This document shows positions 7,468 to 16,725 of a stretch of DNA of 64,000 nucleotides, one piece after another. This DNA comes from an uncultured Lachnospiraceae bacterium (GTDB lineage Bacteria; Bacillota; Clostridia; Lachnospirales; Lachnospiraceae). The stretch spans positions 1 to 64,000 of the forward strand of contig CANQQG010000001.1 in assembly GCA_947625875.1 (NCBI GenBank). The letters run 5' to 3'. Every line of letters starts with the position of its first letter. Positions within the stretch are counted from its first letter, which is position 1. The position numbers and the translations under genes are program-made. The notes beneath the pieces were generated by a model. That model saw only the letters and a program-made list of their open reading frames with translations, ran no database searches and was not told where the DNA came from.

Positions 7468-7827
7468 ATGAACAGCAGCGTTCCGGCAAATGGCACAAGA
7501 GCCCAAAAAGTAATAAGCGAGATCAAAAAAACCCTGCCCCGGAAATATCCCATGATTTCAGAAATCCGGTTATTTGGCAGCTATGCCCGCGGGACAAATA
7601 ACTCCCGCAGCGATATTGATATCCTGATCCTGACTCCGGATGTATTAACCGACCGATATCTGAGAGGGGAGATTCGGGATGCGATTACGTGCATCGCAGA
7701 CAAACAGCGGTTAGATACGGACGTCGTATTTTACTCTATCCCCACATACCAGACCGACGATTCACGTTTCACCAGGGAACTGCGGCAAAGCAAACTGATC
7801 TATAAAAAGGAGGATGTCTGTGGATAA
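7468..7827 (+). CDS. MNT-type nucleotidyltransferase (probable antitoxin)
   Basis: A 119-residue minimal nucleotidyltransferase with the active-site pattern GSYARGTNNSRSDIDILI (about residues 36-53), i.e. GSX10DXD, with the two metal-binding Asp present and a later Asp in LDTDVVFY. In the MntA/HepT systems such enzymes AMPylate the HEPN partner and neutralise it. The HEPN gene follows and overlaps it by 8 bases, which fits a toxin-antitoxin or defence pair. A housekeeping nucleotidyl transfer role is the alternative. Confidence 0.8.
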   Translation: MNSSVPANGTRAQKVISEIKKTLPRKYPMISEIRLFGSYARGTNNSRSDIDILILTPDVLTDRYLRGEIRDAITCIADKQRLDTDVVFYSIPTYQTDDSRFTRELRQSKLIYKKEDVCG

Positions 7828-8224
7828 AAAATCATATTACGACATAGCTATGGAAGATTACAAATTTTTATTATTTTATTATCAGCATTTAGATGAAGCT
7901 CCCAATTATAATGCAATCGTCGTCCAGGAACAACAGGTAGTGGAAAAACTGTTAAAATACATCTTAGATACTAAAATAGATTCCGCCGAAACCATCGACC
8001 TGTTAAAATCACACAAGCTGGCAAACCTGCTGCGGGAAATCAACCAATTTATGGACTGTCCTTTAAACGCTTCTGACATGCGTTTTCTAACAGATTTTTA
8101 TTTCGATGGAAGATATCCCTCCAGAGATTATATTACAGCAGAAAAACAGGATGCGATAACAGGTTTCCAGATCGTGGAAGCGGCAAAGGCATGGGTGGAC
8201 GCCGTCCGAAAGGAAAACGGATAG
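7820..8224 (+). CDS. HEPN-domain protein (partner of MNT)
   Basis: A 134-residue all-helical protein of the PF05168-type HEPN family: VVQEQQVVEKLLKYIL, then SHKLANLLREI, then DFYFDGRYPSRDY. The RX4-6H ribonuclease motif of toxic HEPN proteins is not obvious, so toxicity is uncertain. I chose the GTG at 7820 because AGGAGG ends 6 bases before it. The ATG at 7814 directly abuts that box, which is too close. Translation is coupled to the upstream nucleotidyltransferase. Codon use is AT-richer than the neighbours, suggesting acquisition. Confidence 0.78.
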   Translation: MDKKSYYDIAMEDYKFLLFYYQHLDEAPNYNAIVVQEQQVVEKLLKYILDTKIDSAETIDLLKSHKLANLLREINQFMDCPLNASDMRFLTDFYFDGRYPSRDYITAEKQDAITGFQIVEAAKAWVDAVRKENG

Positions 8225-8242
8225 GGAATTTTCTCCCTACCC
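8219..8242. terminator. Weak hairpin between convergent genes
   Basis: GGATAGGGA and TCCCTACCC can pair around a short loop between the HEPN stop and the convergent hydrogenase-fusion stop. T-tracts are poor on both sides, so it is a weak candidate. Confidence 0.35.
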
Positions 8243-8252
8243 GCTGCACATT

Positions 8253-10178
8253 TCAGATCTGCTCCACTTCTTTGCGCAGGTTGTCCGCCATGACCTGCAC
8301 GCTCGTCGTCTGCGCGGCAATCTCCTCTGTATTGGAAGCGATCGTGGCAATGCGCCCGCCCATATGGTTGATGCTCTCGATCAGCTGTTTGATCGCGTCC
8401 ACGCTCTGGTCGATCTTCGGGATCGTCTCTTCCGCCTGCTGATTGTCCTGCGCAATGAGATTTTTGATTGTCGCGGACAGGTTGCGGATCTCCTCCGCGA
8501 CAACGGCAAAGCCGCGTCCCTGTTCGCCTGCGCGCGCCGCCTCGATCGACGCATTCAGCGAGAGCAGGTTTGTCTGGTTTGCGATGCCCACGATATTTTC
8601 ACTCGTATTTTTGTAGATGTCAATAAAATTCAGAATCGTCGTCAGCGATTCCTCGAGGCTGTAACAGAAGCTCGAAATATCCTGCACACGGTTCGCGAGG
8701 TCGGACGTCTCTCCGGCTGACGCCTCATTGGCTTCATTCAGTTCTGTAACTGCATTGCTCAGCGTCAAAAATTCATCCCGAATCGCCTCGACACGCTCCA
8801 CGCGCCGGATATGCTGCGCCTGCTGCTGCTGATGGAGTTCTTCCAGGGACTTCTTTTCAATTTCCGCCAGATCCTTCACATAGTGGATGCAGTTTTCCTT
8901 GACATTTACGCCGTTAAAGATCGCATTTGCCATCTCCTCACAGGAACTGTACCCGCATGCGCCGCAGTTAATGGACTGGTTGGCGGCGTCCGTCTTATAC
9001 ATCTCCTGAAAGATCTCATTGAGCTGCGCCGCCGACGGCTTATGTATTTTGATCGCCTTCGTCTTGTCGTACTCGCGCATAAAATCCTTAATGTCAAGCT
9101 CCCTGAACGCCTCCATCAGATTTGCAAGCCGCTCCTCATAAGGCAGCCGCACCGACCACGGGCTCTTATTTACCTTTTTAAACAAGCCTTTGTTCTGAAT
9201 GTCCTCCTTGTCCATAAACCGCATCTTGCTCAGCGTCATAAACACATCATCCGTATTCCGCTCCGGCTCGGTCGCGGTTCCATAAATACAGCCCTGCGCG
9301 CAATTCAACGCATCCACCATAAACGGCAGCTCCGCATTTTTCGCAACGCGCTTTGCATATTCCTCCAGATAGCGGTAAACCTCCTGCTCGCCTTCCATCT
9401 GGCGCACCACCTGCCGCCTGCCCAGGAAATGCTCGACGTTTTCTTTCAACCCGCCCGGCATTGGATACAGAGAGCCAAGCCCGTATTCCAGCTCGTCGCT
9501 GTATTCTTTGCAGTTTTTATAGCTGTTGCCGATATATTCCATCAGTTTTTTAAACGTGACATTATAAGACACATAGCCGTATGTATTTTTATCTGTAATT
9601 TCTTTTTTCTTTGCAATGCACGGGCTGATGAATGCGATATCATCCGACAGCTTTAAATATTTCTTCATATAGATCGCCATGCACATCATCGGGCTTTGAA
9701 TCGGTATGAGCTTCGGAATCAGCTCCGGAATATATTTTTCAATATAATCAACGACCGCCGGACAGGGCTGGCTGATTCCGCCTGTAAAATTATGCTCCGT
9801 AATATATTTCAGATATCCCCAGGTCGTAATGTCCGCACCGAACGACACGCTGTAAACATGATTTACGCCGAGCGATTTCAGATATCCGAGAACTTGCTTA
9901 TATTCCCTCGGATAATTCGCCAGAAATGCCGGCGCGACGATGATGGATATCTTTTTCCCCGCTTTCAGATCTGCAAAAAAACGCTCCGTATCATCATAAA
10001 ACCCCCTTGCGCCATGCCCGCATGCATCCAGGCAGGCGCCGCATGCAACGCAATTGTCATTATTTACCTTGACTTTTCCCTCCGAAGCCTGATTGGAAAT
10101 CAAGGTCGGACACGTACGTATGCACTTATTGCAGCCGGCGCAGTCGTCATTCGTATAAACCAGTTTGGCAGTTTCCAT
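8253..10178 (-). CDS. [FeFe]-hydrogenase-like sensor fused to a methyl-accepting domain
   Basis: A 641-residue soluble protein. Residues 13-24 ([12 protein letters not shown]) and 43-53 ([11 protein letters not shown]) are two [4Fe-4S] ferredoxin sites. About 75-360 is an iron hydrogenase large-subunit domain with degenerate H-cluster loops: SQPCP (136), [10 protein letters not shown] (185) and [11 protein letters not shown] (292). Residues 405-430 (CGACGYSSC with a later Cys) are a four-Cys Fe-S domain. About 450-641 is a helical chemotaxis signalling domain with the hairpin tip [20 protein letters not shown]. No membrane segment is seen. It resembles sensory [FeFe] hydrogenases, and would pass H2 or redox state to CheA or a similar partner. 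A strong AGGAGG precedes the start. It is transcribed alone. Confidence 0.85.
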   Translation of the reverse strand: METAKLVYTNDDCAGCNKCIRTCPTLISNQASEGKVKVNNDNCVACGACLDACGHGARGFYDDTERFFADLKAGKKISIIVAPAFLANYPREYKQVLGYLKSLGVNHVYSVSFGADITTWGYLKYITEHNFTGGISQPCPAVVDYIEKYIPELIPKLIPIQSPMMCMAIYMKKYLKLSDDIAFISPCIAKKKEITDKNTYGYVSYNVTFKKLMEYIGNSYKNCKEYSDELEYGLGSLYPMPGGLKENVEHFLGRRQVVRQMEGEQEVYRYLEEYAKRVAKNAELPFMVDALNCAQGCIYGTATEPERNTDDVFMTLSKMRFMDKEDIQNKGLFKKVNKSPWSVRLPYEERLANLMEAFRELDIKDFMREYDKTKAIKIHKPSAAQLNEIFQEMYKTDAANQSINCGACGYSSCEEMANAIFNGVNVKENCIHYVKDLAEIEKKSLEELHQQQQAQHIRRVERVEAIRDEFLTLSNAVTELNEANEASAGETSDLANRVQDISSFCYSLEESLTTILNFIDIYKNTSENIVGIANQTNLLSLNASIEAARAGEQGRGFAVVAEEIRNLSATIKNLIAQDNQQAEETIPKIDQSVDAIKQLIESINHMGGRIATIASNTEEIAAQTTSVQVMADNLRKEVEQI

Positions 10179-10395
10179 TTAACCGTTCCTCCTATAGCGC
10201 TTAATTTCCATTTCTTTTTTTATATATTCTAACAGATAACGCTATAAAAAGAAACCGTTTATCGTACATTTTACACAAACAGCCATTTCTTTTTGGTCGT
10301 TTCGATATATTGGCAGGAACATTGCCGCTGAAATGCCGCCGTTCCGGTTTGTACCTCATTAATTTCAGGACATTTGCAATAGAAATTGGATCCGG

Positions 10396-11454
10396 CTATT
10401 CTTCCCAGAGCTCCACATCACCGCTTTCGGAAACAACCCGGAGCTTCTTATCCGCCGACGCATCCACGCTCTTATAGACAGCCCCCATTTCTTCCCCGTT
10501 GACTGTAATCTCTCCATATTCAACAGACAGTTCCATGTAATAATCCGCAAGCGGCGCCACGCTTCCGATCTCCACGTCCCCGTACTGTGCGGAAATATCC
10601 GCATTGGAAAACTGCGCTCCCTCCAGAGAAACGTCGCCGCTGTCGGAATCCAGCGCAATGTCCGCCGTCTCCATCCGCCTTATGGCAATATCCCCGTATT
10701 CGTTTTCCGCCGTAAACGTCCCCGCTTTCAGCCCGTCGCAGGAAAGGCTGCCGCTCTCCAGTTTTATGCGCAGGTCGCCGTCCATCGCGATATCCTGCAG
10801 CCTGGCCTCTCCATATTCACTTTCTATACTGCAGGAACCGCCGCTCATCTGCCCGACTGACAGTTCCCCGCTGTCAAGCTTCAGCGCGATCGCGTCCGCC
10901 TGTGCGCCGCTGATCTCCACATCCCCGTAATCCGACTGTATCTCAAGGGACGCCGCCTGTATCTGCCCGCAGGAGATATCGCCCGTATCCGATACAATCC
11001 GGACATCCGAAAGCTTCACGTGCTCCGGCACGTAAAACGTCACAGACTCCTTCTGCTTTCCCATGACGGTAACGTCCATGCCCATCCGAAAAAGCACAAA
11101 ATCCTTCCTGCCGCTGTTCCGTTTAAAAATCAGCTTCCCGTTTTCCACCCTGCACTCCGGCTTCCTGTCACTGCGCGCCCAAAAGGCGACGCCGTAATGG
11201 TCGGAGGCCTCCACGCGGATATCCATGTCCGCCTCCTGCACCGTAACGGCAAGCTCCGAAAACGCCTCTGTTTCCAGCTCCTTTTTTTCATAAGCGTCTT
11301 CATTCATCAGCAGCGGCGCGGAAACTGTGAGCCCCCTGCCGCCAAGCTCCATGCCGTAAACGCTGCCGCCAAACGACAGCCCAACGCCCGCCAATACGGC
11401 GCCCGCGCCCATCAGCCCGGCGCAGCATAAGATAAATCTCCGTTTTCTTTCCAT
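10396..11454 (-). CDS. DUF4097 beta-strand repeat membrane-anchored protein
   Basis: A 352-residue protein with an N-terminal signal anchor and a long repeat region in which short beta strands alternate (SDTGDISCG, SDYGDVEISG, SEYGEARLQD, ENEYGDIAIR, SDSGDVSLEG, SVEYGEITVN), giving the right-handed beta-helix pattern of DUF4097. These proteins are surface exposed and often belong to PadR- or sigma-controlled envelope-stress operons. It starts 1 base after the DUF1700 stop and is the third gene of the PadR-DUF1700-DUF4097 operon. The exact role is unknown. Confidence 0.82.
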   Translation of the reverse strand: MERKRRFILCCAGLMGAGAVLAGVGLSFGGSVYGMELGGRGLTVSAPLLMNEDAYEKKELETEAFSELAVTVQEADMDIRVEASDHYGVAFWARSDRKPECRVENGKLIFKRNSGRKDFVLFRMGMDVTVMGKQKESVTFYVPEHVKLSDVRIVSDTGDISCGQIQAASLEIQSDYGDVEISGAQADAIALKLDSGELSVGQMSGGSCSIESEYGEARLQDIAMDGDLRIKLESGSLSCDGLKAGTFTAENEYGDIAIRRMETADIALDSDSGDVSLEGAQFSNADISAQYGDVEIGSVAPLADYYMELSVEYGEITVNGEEMGAVYKSVDASADKKLRVVSESGDVELWEE

Positions 11455-11455
11455 C

Positions 11456-12034
11456 TTACCTGTCTCCTCTCCGTTTAATTCCCATTCCGATCAGCTTTAC
11501 CATCTGATGAATAAACATACGCCAGAGCCCACAGACCGCATAACCGACCAGCAGACCAGCGCCGCAGCAGAAGAGTCCCGCGCCGAGGCATGTCAGAAAT
11601 ACCGGAACGCTTTTTGCCAGAACGGAAAATGACGCGACCGCCGCAAATACGCCCGCGATCACAATGCCCACGTCGGCAAGCGCCGCCGCCAAAAATATCA
11701 TCGCTATCGCAAGCAGTACGGAAAAGACGACAGCCGCCCCCGCGCAGAGCAGCGGCAGCGCAACCGGCGCGGCAAAGACCGCAAGAACCGCCACCCAAAG
11801 CGCGTCCATCCCTTTTTTCATATCCTGCGCAGGCTCTTTCGCATAACCGCAGGCCATATCGCAGATGATCGCGTGCGCCGCCTCCTGCACCGGGCCAAGC
11901 TCCTCAATTGCCTTTTCCTCATCCTCCGCTTCCGCAAAATATTCTTCATAATACTCCACCGCACGCTCAAAATCCTCTTTCGGCAGCCGCTTCAGCTTCT
12001 TTTTGAGCTGACGCATATATTCCTCTTTCTTCAT
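11456..12034 (-). CDS. DUF1700 family membrane protein
   Basis: A 192-residue protein. An N-terminal soluble helical module (MKKEEYMRQLKKKLKRLP, then VEYYEEYFAEAEDEEKAIEE) is typical of DUF1700 and is followed by three to four membrane segments rich in Ala and Gly. It probably acts with the adjacent DUF4097 protein and PadR regulator in sensing or responding to envelope stress. The start ATG overlaps the PadR stop (ATGA), so translation is coupled. The role is inferred from context only. Confidence 0.82.
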   Translation of the reverse strand: MKKEEYMRQLKKKLKRLPKEDFERAVEYYEEYFAEAEDEEKAIEELGPVQEAAHAIICDMACGYAKEPAQDMKKGMDALWVAVLAVFAAPVALPLLCAGAAVVFSVLLAIAMIFLAAALADVGIVIAGVFAAVASFSVLAKSVPVFLTCLGAGLFCCGAGLLVGYAVCGLWRMFIHQMVKLIGMGIKRRGDR

Positions 12035-12381
12035 TCCGTTCCCCTTTCTTTTTCCGTTCCATCTTCTTTTTCACCGGCGCCGTCCAAAATCCCCCGCACC
12101 GCGTCGACATGGGCGTCCCACTCCTGCCGCAGACGCTCCGCTTCCTGCCGCCCCGCCTGCGTGATCCGGTAATATTTCCGGTTTCTCCCCTGGAACTGCC
12201 TGTCATAAACCTCTACAAAACCGCCGTCCGCAAGCCTGCGCAGAACCGGATACAACGCCGAATCCTTCATCTCCGTCACCCGCTTCATCTGGCGGCTGAT
12301 CTGATAGCCGTAGCTGTCCTCCCTGCTGACCATGGAAAGGACGAGAAGCTCTAAGAGCGGCGGGCTTACCGGATAAACCAT
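12031..12381 (-). CDS. PadR-family transcriptional regulator
   Basis: A 116-residue winged-helix protein of PadR type: LLELLVLSMVSREDSYGYQI, then MKDSALYPVLRRLADGGFVEVY and the wing GRNRKYYRIT, followed by a C-terminal dimerisation helix. It probably represses its own operon with DUF1700 and DUF4097. A palindrome with TATATGTATA arms sits 22 bases before the start and is the likely target. A strong GGAAGGAGG site precedes the ATG. Confidence 0.88.
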   Translation of the reverse strand: MVYPVSPPLLELLVLSMVSREDSYGYQISRQMKRVTEMKDSALYPVLRRLADGGFVEVYDRQFQGRNRKYYRITQAGRQEAERLRQEWDAHVDAVRGILDGAGEKEDGTEKERGTE

Positions 12382-12402
12382 GAAATCCCTCCTTCCTCAT
12401 TT

Positions 12403-12431
12403 TATATGTATAATCTTTTTATATACATATA
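12403..12431. promoter_or_regulatory. Candidate PadR operator
   Basis: TATATGTATA and TATACATATA form a perfect 10-base inverted repeat with a 9-base spacer, in the leader between the promoter and padR. The ATGT/ACAT cores are those of PadR sites, although the spacing is longer than usual. AT-richness alone could produce such a match. Confidence 0.5.
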
Positions 12432-12456
12432 TTATTTATATAAATTATTTTTCTAT

Positions 12457-12485
12457 ATTATATTTTGTATAATATAAATTGTCAA
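12457..12485 (-). promoter_or_regulatory. Promoter of the padR operon
   Basis: TTGACA, 17 bases, TATAAT on the minus strand, a perfect sigma-A consensus match. The candidate PadR palindrome lies about 20-50 bases downstream. Confidence 0.8.
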
Positions 12486-12510
12486 TATGTATTTTAAAAA
12501 TTTCTATAAC

Positions 12511-12541
12511 AAAAAAGCGCATAGATCTTACTCTATACGCC
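12511..12541 (-). terminator. Terminator downstream of the GH13 gene
   Basis: On the minus strand GCGTATAGA and TCTATGCGC form a stem followed by TTTTTT. It lies 362 bases after the GH13 stop, beyond the relic at 12664-12900, and insulates the padR promoter. Confidence 0.75.
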
Positions 12542-12663
12542 TTGACAAAATGTTTCTATTTGTTGTAATTGTGGCAGATTGACCGGACAAATTTATCTTA
12601 TAAACGGATAGCTTTCATTCTAATTCTGACATAATCGGCATACCTCTGCTGCTTCTGCCATTT

Positions 12664-12900
12664 TCAGACAGGTTTCCTGACAATCCACTTTCCGCTTCTA
12701 TTAAAGCCCTCTCTTAAAAGCGCCCCTTCTTTCTGCAGTTCTTTTATATCACTCTGAACCTGTTTTCTTTTGGCTCCTTTCTCCGGCTCCTTTTTAGCTC
12801 ATCCTCTTTCAAAAATGATTCATGAACAAACAATCTCGATATAAAATAGCTATGTTCATCATCTGTTTCAAACTCCGGATCAGGCGAACCATTTTCTTTT
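12664..12900 (-). pseudogene. Relic of an AlbA_2/ATPase-type regulator C-terminus
   Basis: Two frames read on the minus strand recall the end of ATP-binding AlbA_2-type (divergent schlafen-like) regulators. The first gives PDPEFETDDEHSYFISRLFV and runs into a stop. The second, in another frame, gives DIKELQKEGALLREGFNRSG and then KWIV, a winged-helix end. A frameshift or deletion joins them. The first frame begins right after the GH13 stop codon, which suggests a recombination scar. The remaining 12542-12663 sequence shows nothing I can name. Confidence 0.55.
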
Positions 12901-12902
12901 TG

Positions 12903-14624
12903 CTATGGCAGCCGCAGGACAAATGCCGCATACCCTCGCACCGTCCCTGAAAATGCCGTCCCGTCGATCAGGTTTTCCATTCCGGCATACGCCGCAAGCG
13001 TCGTCTCGCGCTCCTTCGCCTGAAATCCTATGGCAAGCTTTTCCCCTTCATATGACTTTTCCAGAACAAGCAGCCCGGCGGCGTCATCCGTCAGGACGCG
13101 GCAGGTCCGCCCCTGTGTAATGCAGGGATGCGTTTTCCGTATCCGGATCAGCGCACGGTACCACGCATACAGATCCATATCCTGGTATTTCTCATCCCAC
13201 AGCATCCCGCGCCTGCAGTCCGGGTCAGGCCCGCCCGTCATCCCGTACTCATCGCCATAATAAATAAACGGCATGCCCGGCAGCAGGAGCTGCAATGCCG
13301 CGGCAAGCTTTAGCTTCTCCTTCTTTTCCCCGCACAGATGCAGGAAACGCGCGGTATCATGGCTGTCGATGAGATTCCAGAGCAGCGGGTACACATCCGG
13401 ATGGTAATTGCCGCGCAGATAGCCGAGGTTCTCATAAAAACGGGAAGCCGTAATCGACTCTTTCGCCACAAAATCAAGGACCGAAAAATAAAACGGATAA
13501 TTCATCACACTGTCCCATTCATCGCCTTCCAGAAAATCCTCCGCACAGTGCCAGATCTCGCCGACCAAAAGCGCGTCCGGCTTCACTTCCCGAATCGCGC
13601 TGCGGAAACTCTTCCAGAAACGGTGGCTGATCTCGTCCCCTACGTCCAGCCGCCAGCCGTCGATATCGCACCTCCGGATCCAGTAACGCCCCACATTGAT
13701 GATGTATGCTTTCGTCTCCGGATTCTGCAGATTCAGCTTCGGCATACCGCCAAAATATGCAAACGATTTAAAATTCGGCTTCTGGCGCTTTTCATGCCGC
13801 AGCGGAAAATCTTCTATATAATACCAGTCTTTATACGCAGATTTCTCCTCCTTCTGCCGCACATCGCGGAATGCAAAAAAATCCGGCGACGTATGGTTAA
13901 ACACGCCGTCTAATACCACCTTCATGCCAAGCGCATGTGCCTTCCGCACAAGGCGGCGCAGATCAGACTCCGTTCCAAACGCCGGATCGATCCGGTAATA
14001 ATCCACCGTATCATACTTATGCATCGTATTCGCCGCAAAAACCGGCGTCAGATACAGCACGTCCACGCCCAGTTCATGTAGGTGCGCCAGCCTGTCACTT
14101 ATGCCCTTTAAATCCCCATGCAGGTTTTCCCGCGCGCCGATCGGAGCCTGATACCACGCGGCCTCCTCCACTTTTTCACTTGCGGCAAAACGGGACGGAA
14201 AAATCTGATAAACGACCTTGTTTTTCGCCCATGCGGGAACGTCAAACCGCTCCTCCTCACGCAGATTCTGCGGGAAATCAAACATACGGTCGATATCCGC
14301 AATGGGCGCGTCCGAAAATTCATGGTTCCCGTAAAAACAGGTCTCCCCTGCCGTATCTGTCAGTTCAAATGTATAGCGCAGGCAGATCACGCTGGCCTGC
14401 ACAACCGCTTCATAATAATCGCATCTGCCGTCACAGGCTGTTTTTTCCATTTCCGCCGCCTGCCTTGTATCTTCGAACTCCAGCGGGATATATTTATCCT
14501 GATAATGCAGCACGATTTTTTCCATATCGTCTTTTTTTACCCGTATGCGGATACAGACGGCGTCCTTTCCGCGCGCAAACGCATACTTTTTCACCGCGTC
14601 ATGGTAAATTGCAGAATATTCCAT
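12903..14624 (-). CDS. GH13 alpha-glycosidase (neopullulanase/cyclomaltodextrinase-like)
   Basis: A 573-residue protein without a signal peptide. Residues about 1-125 are a beta domain like the CBM34 module of the GH13_20 subfamily. The barrel follows, with VVYQIFPSRF, DGVFNHTS, the nucleophile Asp in GWRLDVGDE, the acid/base Glu in LVGEIWH and the third Asp in LIDSHDTARF. It ends with a beta domain. It would cut alpha-1,4 (and possibly alpha-1,6) linkages of maltodextrins or cyclodextrins in the cytoplasm. A strong AAGGAGGG site is present. It starts 41 bases after the aldo-keto reductase, with which it may be cotranscribed. Confidence 0.88.
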   Translation of the reverse strand: MEYSAIYHDAVKKYAFARGKDAVCIRIRVKKDDMEKIVLHYQDKYIPLEFEDTRQAAEMEKTACDGRCDYYEAVVQASVICLRYTFELTDTAGETCFYGNHEFSDAPIADIDRMFDFPQNLREEERFDVPAWAKNKVVYQIFPSRFAASEKVEEAAWYQAPIGARENLHGDLKGISDRLAHLHELGVDVLYLTPVFAANTMHKYDTVDYYRIDPAFGTESDLRRLVRKAHALGMKVVLDGVFNHTSPDFFAFRDVRQKEEKSAYKDWYYIEDFPLRHEKRQKPNFKSFAYFGGMPKLNLQNPETKAYIINVGRYWIRRCDIDGWRLDVGDEISHRFWKSFRSAIREVKPDALLVGEIWHCAEDFLEGDEWDSVMNYPFYFSVLDFVAKESITASRFYENLGYLRGNYHPDVYPLLWNLIDSHDTARFLHLCGEKKEKLKLAAALQLLLPGMPFIYYGDEYGMTGGPDPDCRRGMLWDEKYQDMDLYAWYRALIRIRKTHPCITQGRTCRVLTDDAAGLLVLEKSYEGEKLAIGFQAKERETTLAAYAGMENLIDGTAFSGTVRGYAAFVLRLP

Positions 14625-14665
14625 ATGCCCTCCTTATTTTCCGCGGCGGCAAGCCTGCCAGCCAG

Positions 14666-15793
14666 TCAATTGCATGAATGTTCCAGAGCCTCCCGCGCCT
14701 TTTCAAGGTCTTCGCGTATTTTGATATGCTGCGGGCATTTCGCCTCACATGCGCCGCATTTCACGCAGTTTTGCGGACGCTCCCCTTCCGGCATCCCTTC
14801 CCAGCGGTTTTTTACCACCTGATAACTCTGGTATATATTATAATCATTCCAGATTTTAAAATTCGCGGGGATATTGACGCCTGCCGGGCAAGGCATACAG
14901 TAGCGGCATCCGGTACAGTTATTCTGCACACGCGCGCGCAATTTCTGCACAACATGCGCCACGACCGCCTGCTCCTCTTCCGATAACGGTTTAAAATCCG
15001 CAAAAGTTTTTAAATTGTCCGCAACCTGCTCTTTTGTACTCATGCCGCTTAATACGACATGCACGTTCGGATGGGAAGCCACCCAGCGCAGCGCCCACGA
15101 TGCGACGCTCCTTTCCGCGTCCCGGCTCTGGAATATTTCATGAATGTCCCCGGAAAAACCTGCCAGCAGCCCGCCGCGCACCGGCTCCATGACCACAAGC
15201 GGAATCCCCTTTTCTTCGGTCAGCCGGTATCCCCGGTCGCCCGGCCCTTCTTCCGTATCCATATAATTATACTGTATCTGGCAGAAATCCCAGTTGTAAT
15301 CATTCAGGATCTCATCAAAGACGGCATACTTATCATGGAAAGAAAAGCCGATATAACGCAGCTTCCCTTCTTTGCGCAGTTCTTCCAAAACTTCTGTCAC
15401 ATGCAGTTTCCGGACTTTTTCAAACCGCTCTTTGTCCAGCGCGTGGATCAGATAAAAATCAATGTAATCCTTATGGAGCCTGCGCAGCTGCTCCTCAAAG
15501 ATCTCCCGTACCTGCTCCGTCCGCTCCACCTGCCAGATCGGCAGTTTTGTCGCAAGATAATAGCTTTCACGCGGATATTTGTCCAGCACGCGCCCGACAA
15601 ACGTTTCGCTCGCCCCGTCATGGTACGGATACGCCGTATCATAATACGTCACGCCCTGCGCCATCGCCGTATCGAGCATCTGCTCCGCCGTCGCCTCGTC
15701 AATCTTCCCGTTCTCCAGCGTCGGGAAACGCATACAGCCAAAGCCGAGCAGCGACGGAGCCGCCCCTGTTGTTTTCATGACCCTTTTTTCCAT
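14666..15793 (-). CDS. Aldo/keto reductase with C-terminal 4Fe-4S domain
   Basis: A 375-residue fusion. The N-terminal 280 residues are an aldo-keto reductase barrel (GFGCMRFPT, YYDTAYPYHDGASE, DFYLIHAL and VMEPVRGGLL). The C-terminal part carries two Cys clusters, CTGCRYCMPCP and CVKCGACEAKCP, the ferredoxin-like tail common in anaerobe homologues. It reduces aldehydes or ketones with NAD(P)H or exchanges electrons through the clusters; the substrate is unknown. It has a well-formed promoter (15833-15861) and leads into the GH13 gene. Confidence 0.87.
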   Translation of the reverse strand: MEKRVMKTTGAAPSLLGFGCMRFPTLENGKIDEATAEQMLDTAMAQGVTYYDTAYPYHDGASETFVGRVLDKYPRESYYLATKLPIWQVERTEQVREIFEEQLRRLHKDYIDFYLIHALDKERFEKVRKLHVTEVLEELRKEGKLRYIGFSFHDKYAVFDEILNDYNWDFCQIQYNYMDTEEGPGDRGYRLTEEKGIPLVVMEPVRGGLLAGFSGDIHEIFQSRDAERSVASWALRWVASHPNVHVVLSGMSTKEQVADNLKTFADFKPLSEEEQAVVAHVVQKLRARVQNNCTGCRYCMPCPAGVNIPANFKIWNDYNIYQSYQVVKNRWEGMPEGERPQNCVKCGACEAKCPQHIKIREDLEKAREALEHSCN

Positions 15794-15832
15794 GGATGAA
15801 TCCCCCTTTTTCTTTATTTAAAATCTTCTTTC

Positions 15833-15861
15833 ATTATAGTCAATATCCTTAAAAATATCAA
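15833..15861 (-). promoter_or_regulatory. Promoter of the aldo/keto reductase
   Basis: TTGATA, 17 bases, TATAAT on the minus strand, with the -10 about 40 bases before the start codon. Confidence 0.7.
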
Positions 15862-15880
15862 ACATTATTAACATGCCGTT

Positions 15881-16714
15881 TTATCCAGGGCCAATGGAAT
15901 TTTTCTTTCTTCTCCCGTCACAGTCTTCATCATCTCCGATCCTTTGATACCGGCGGCGCAAAGCCGCCCCTCTCATGCGATGTCTGCGCTCCTTATAATT
16001 CCATCTGCCGGCAGCAGACGCCCTTTCGGCGCCGCTGACAGACGGTTGCCGACAGATAAATAACAGGCAAGCCAGCAACCGCAAAGAAGCGCCCCTGACG
16101 CCGAGGGGATTTTTGGGCATAAAAAGACCAGTAAATCCGATCGAATCCACTGGTCTGATATATCTCAAAAAACCGTATTCAGTTAAGCTGTTTTGTGTTT
16201 CTGTCTTTGTCACAACATATTTTTCCTTAATTATTTTTCTAAAAATAACCGCCATAACGGGCATTCCGTATTTACTGTTGAGCCAGTCCGGGCCCTCTGC
16301 CCGAAACAATGCCAGAATATGGTTGAGCGCGCCTTCCTGTCCGAAAAACTTCTGCCAGAAAAACGCTGACGCCGCGGACGGAATGGCTAACGGGAGCAGG
16401 AAAATCAGCCCAATCCATTCCGAGCCGCGCTTCCACCCATGCACAATGAGCGCAGCGGCAAGCGATAACGCCATATGCAGCGGGATACAGACAGCGATAA
16501 AACACAATGTACTTTTTAATCCGCGCACAAAATAAACGTTCCGAAACAATCCGATATAATTTGCCGCCCCCGCAAACGCCCGGTGTATCGGATCATCTGT
16601 GAGCGAATACAAAAAGGAAACGGCAAACGGCGCAAGATAAAATATGCAAAATCCGGCAAAGCTTACCGCCAGCATGAGCCAGGGCAGGATACGCCCACCT
16701 CTTTTCTTTTTCAT
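15881..16714 (-). pseudogene. Truncated sugar ABC transporter permease
   Basis: The first 155 or so residues are a MalF/UgpA-type permease: a basic start, FAGFCIFYLAPFAVSFLYSL, NYIGLFRNVYF, then LPLAIPSAASAFFWQKFFG and GPDWLNSKYGMPVMAVIF. Homology then stops abruptly near 16240, and the frame runs on through unrelated sequence (basic, low hydrophobicity). The later membrane helices and the EAA loop are gone, so it cannot be a working permease. No second permease follows. A deletion or insertion has removed the rest of the importer. The frame starts 11 bases after the intact binding-protein gene. Confidence 0.8.
16121..16155 (-). terminator. Terminator within the permease scar
   Basis: On the minus strand GACCAGT and ACTGGTC pair around 16 bases and are followed by TTTTT. 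It would end transcription of the decayed operon. A second short stem (CCCC-N9-GGGG) follows at about 16092-16108. Confidence 0.6.
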
Positions 16715-16725
16715 CCGTATGCCCC

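Noticed and set aside
8811..9656. Plus-strand open frame of 281 codons opposite the hydrogenase fusion
   Set aside because: A shadow frame; the minus-strand protein has intact Cys motifs and an MCP domain.
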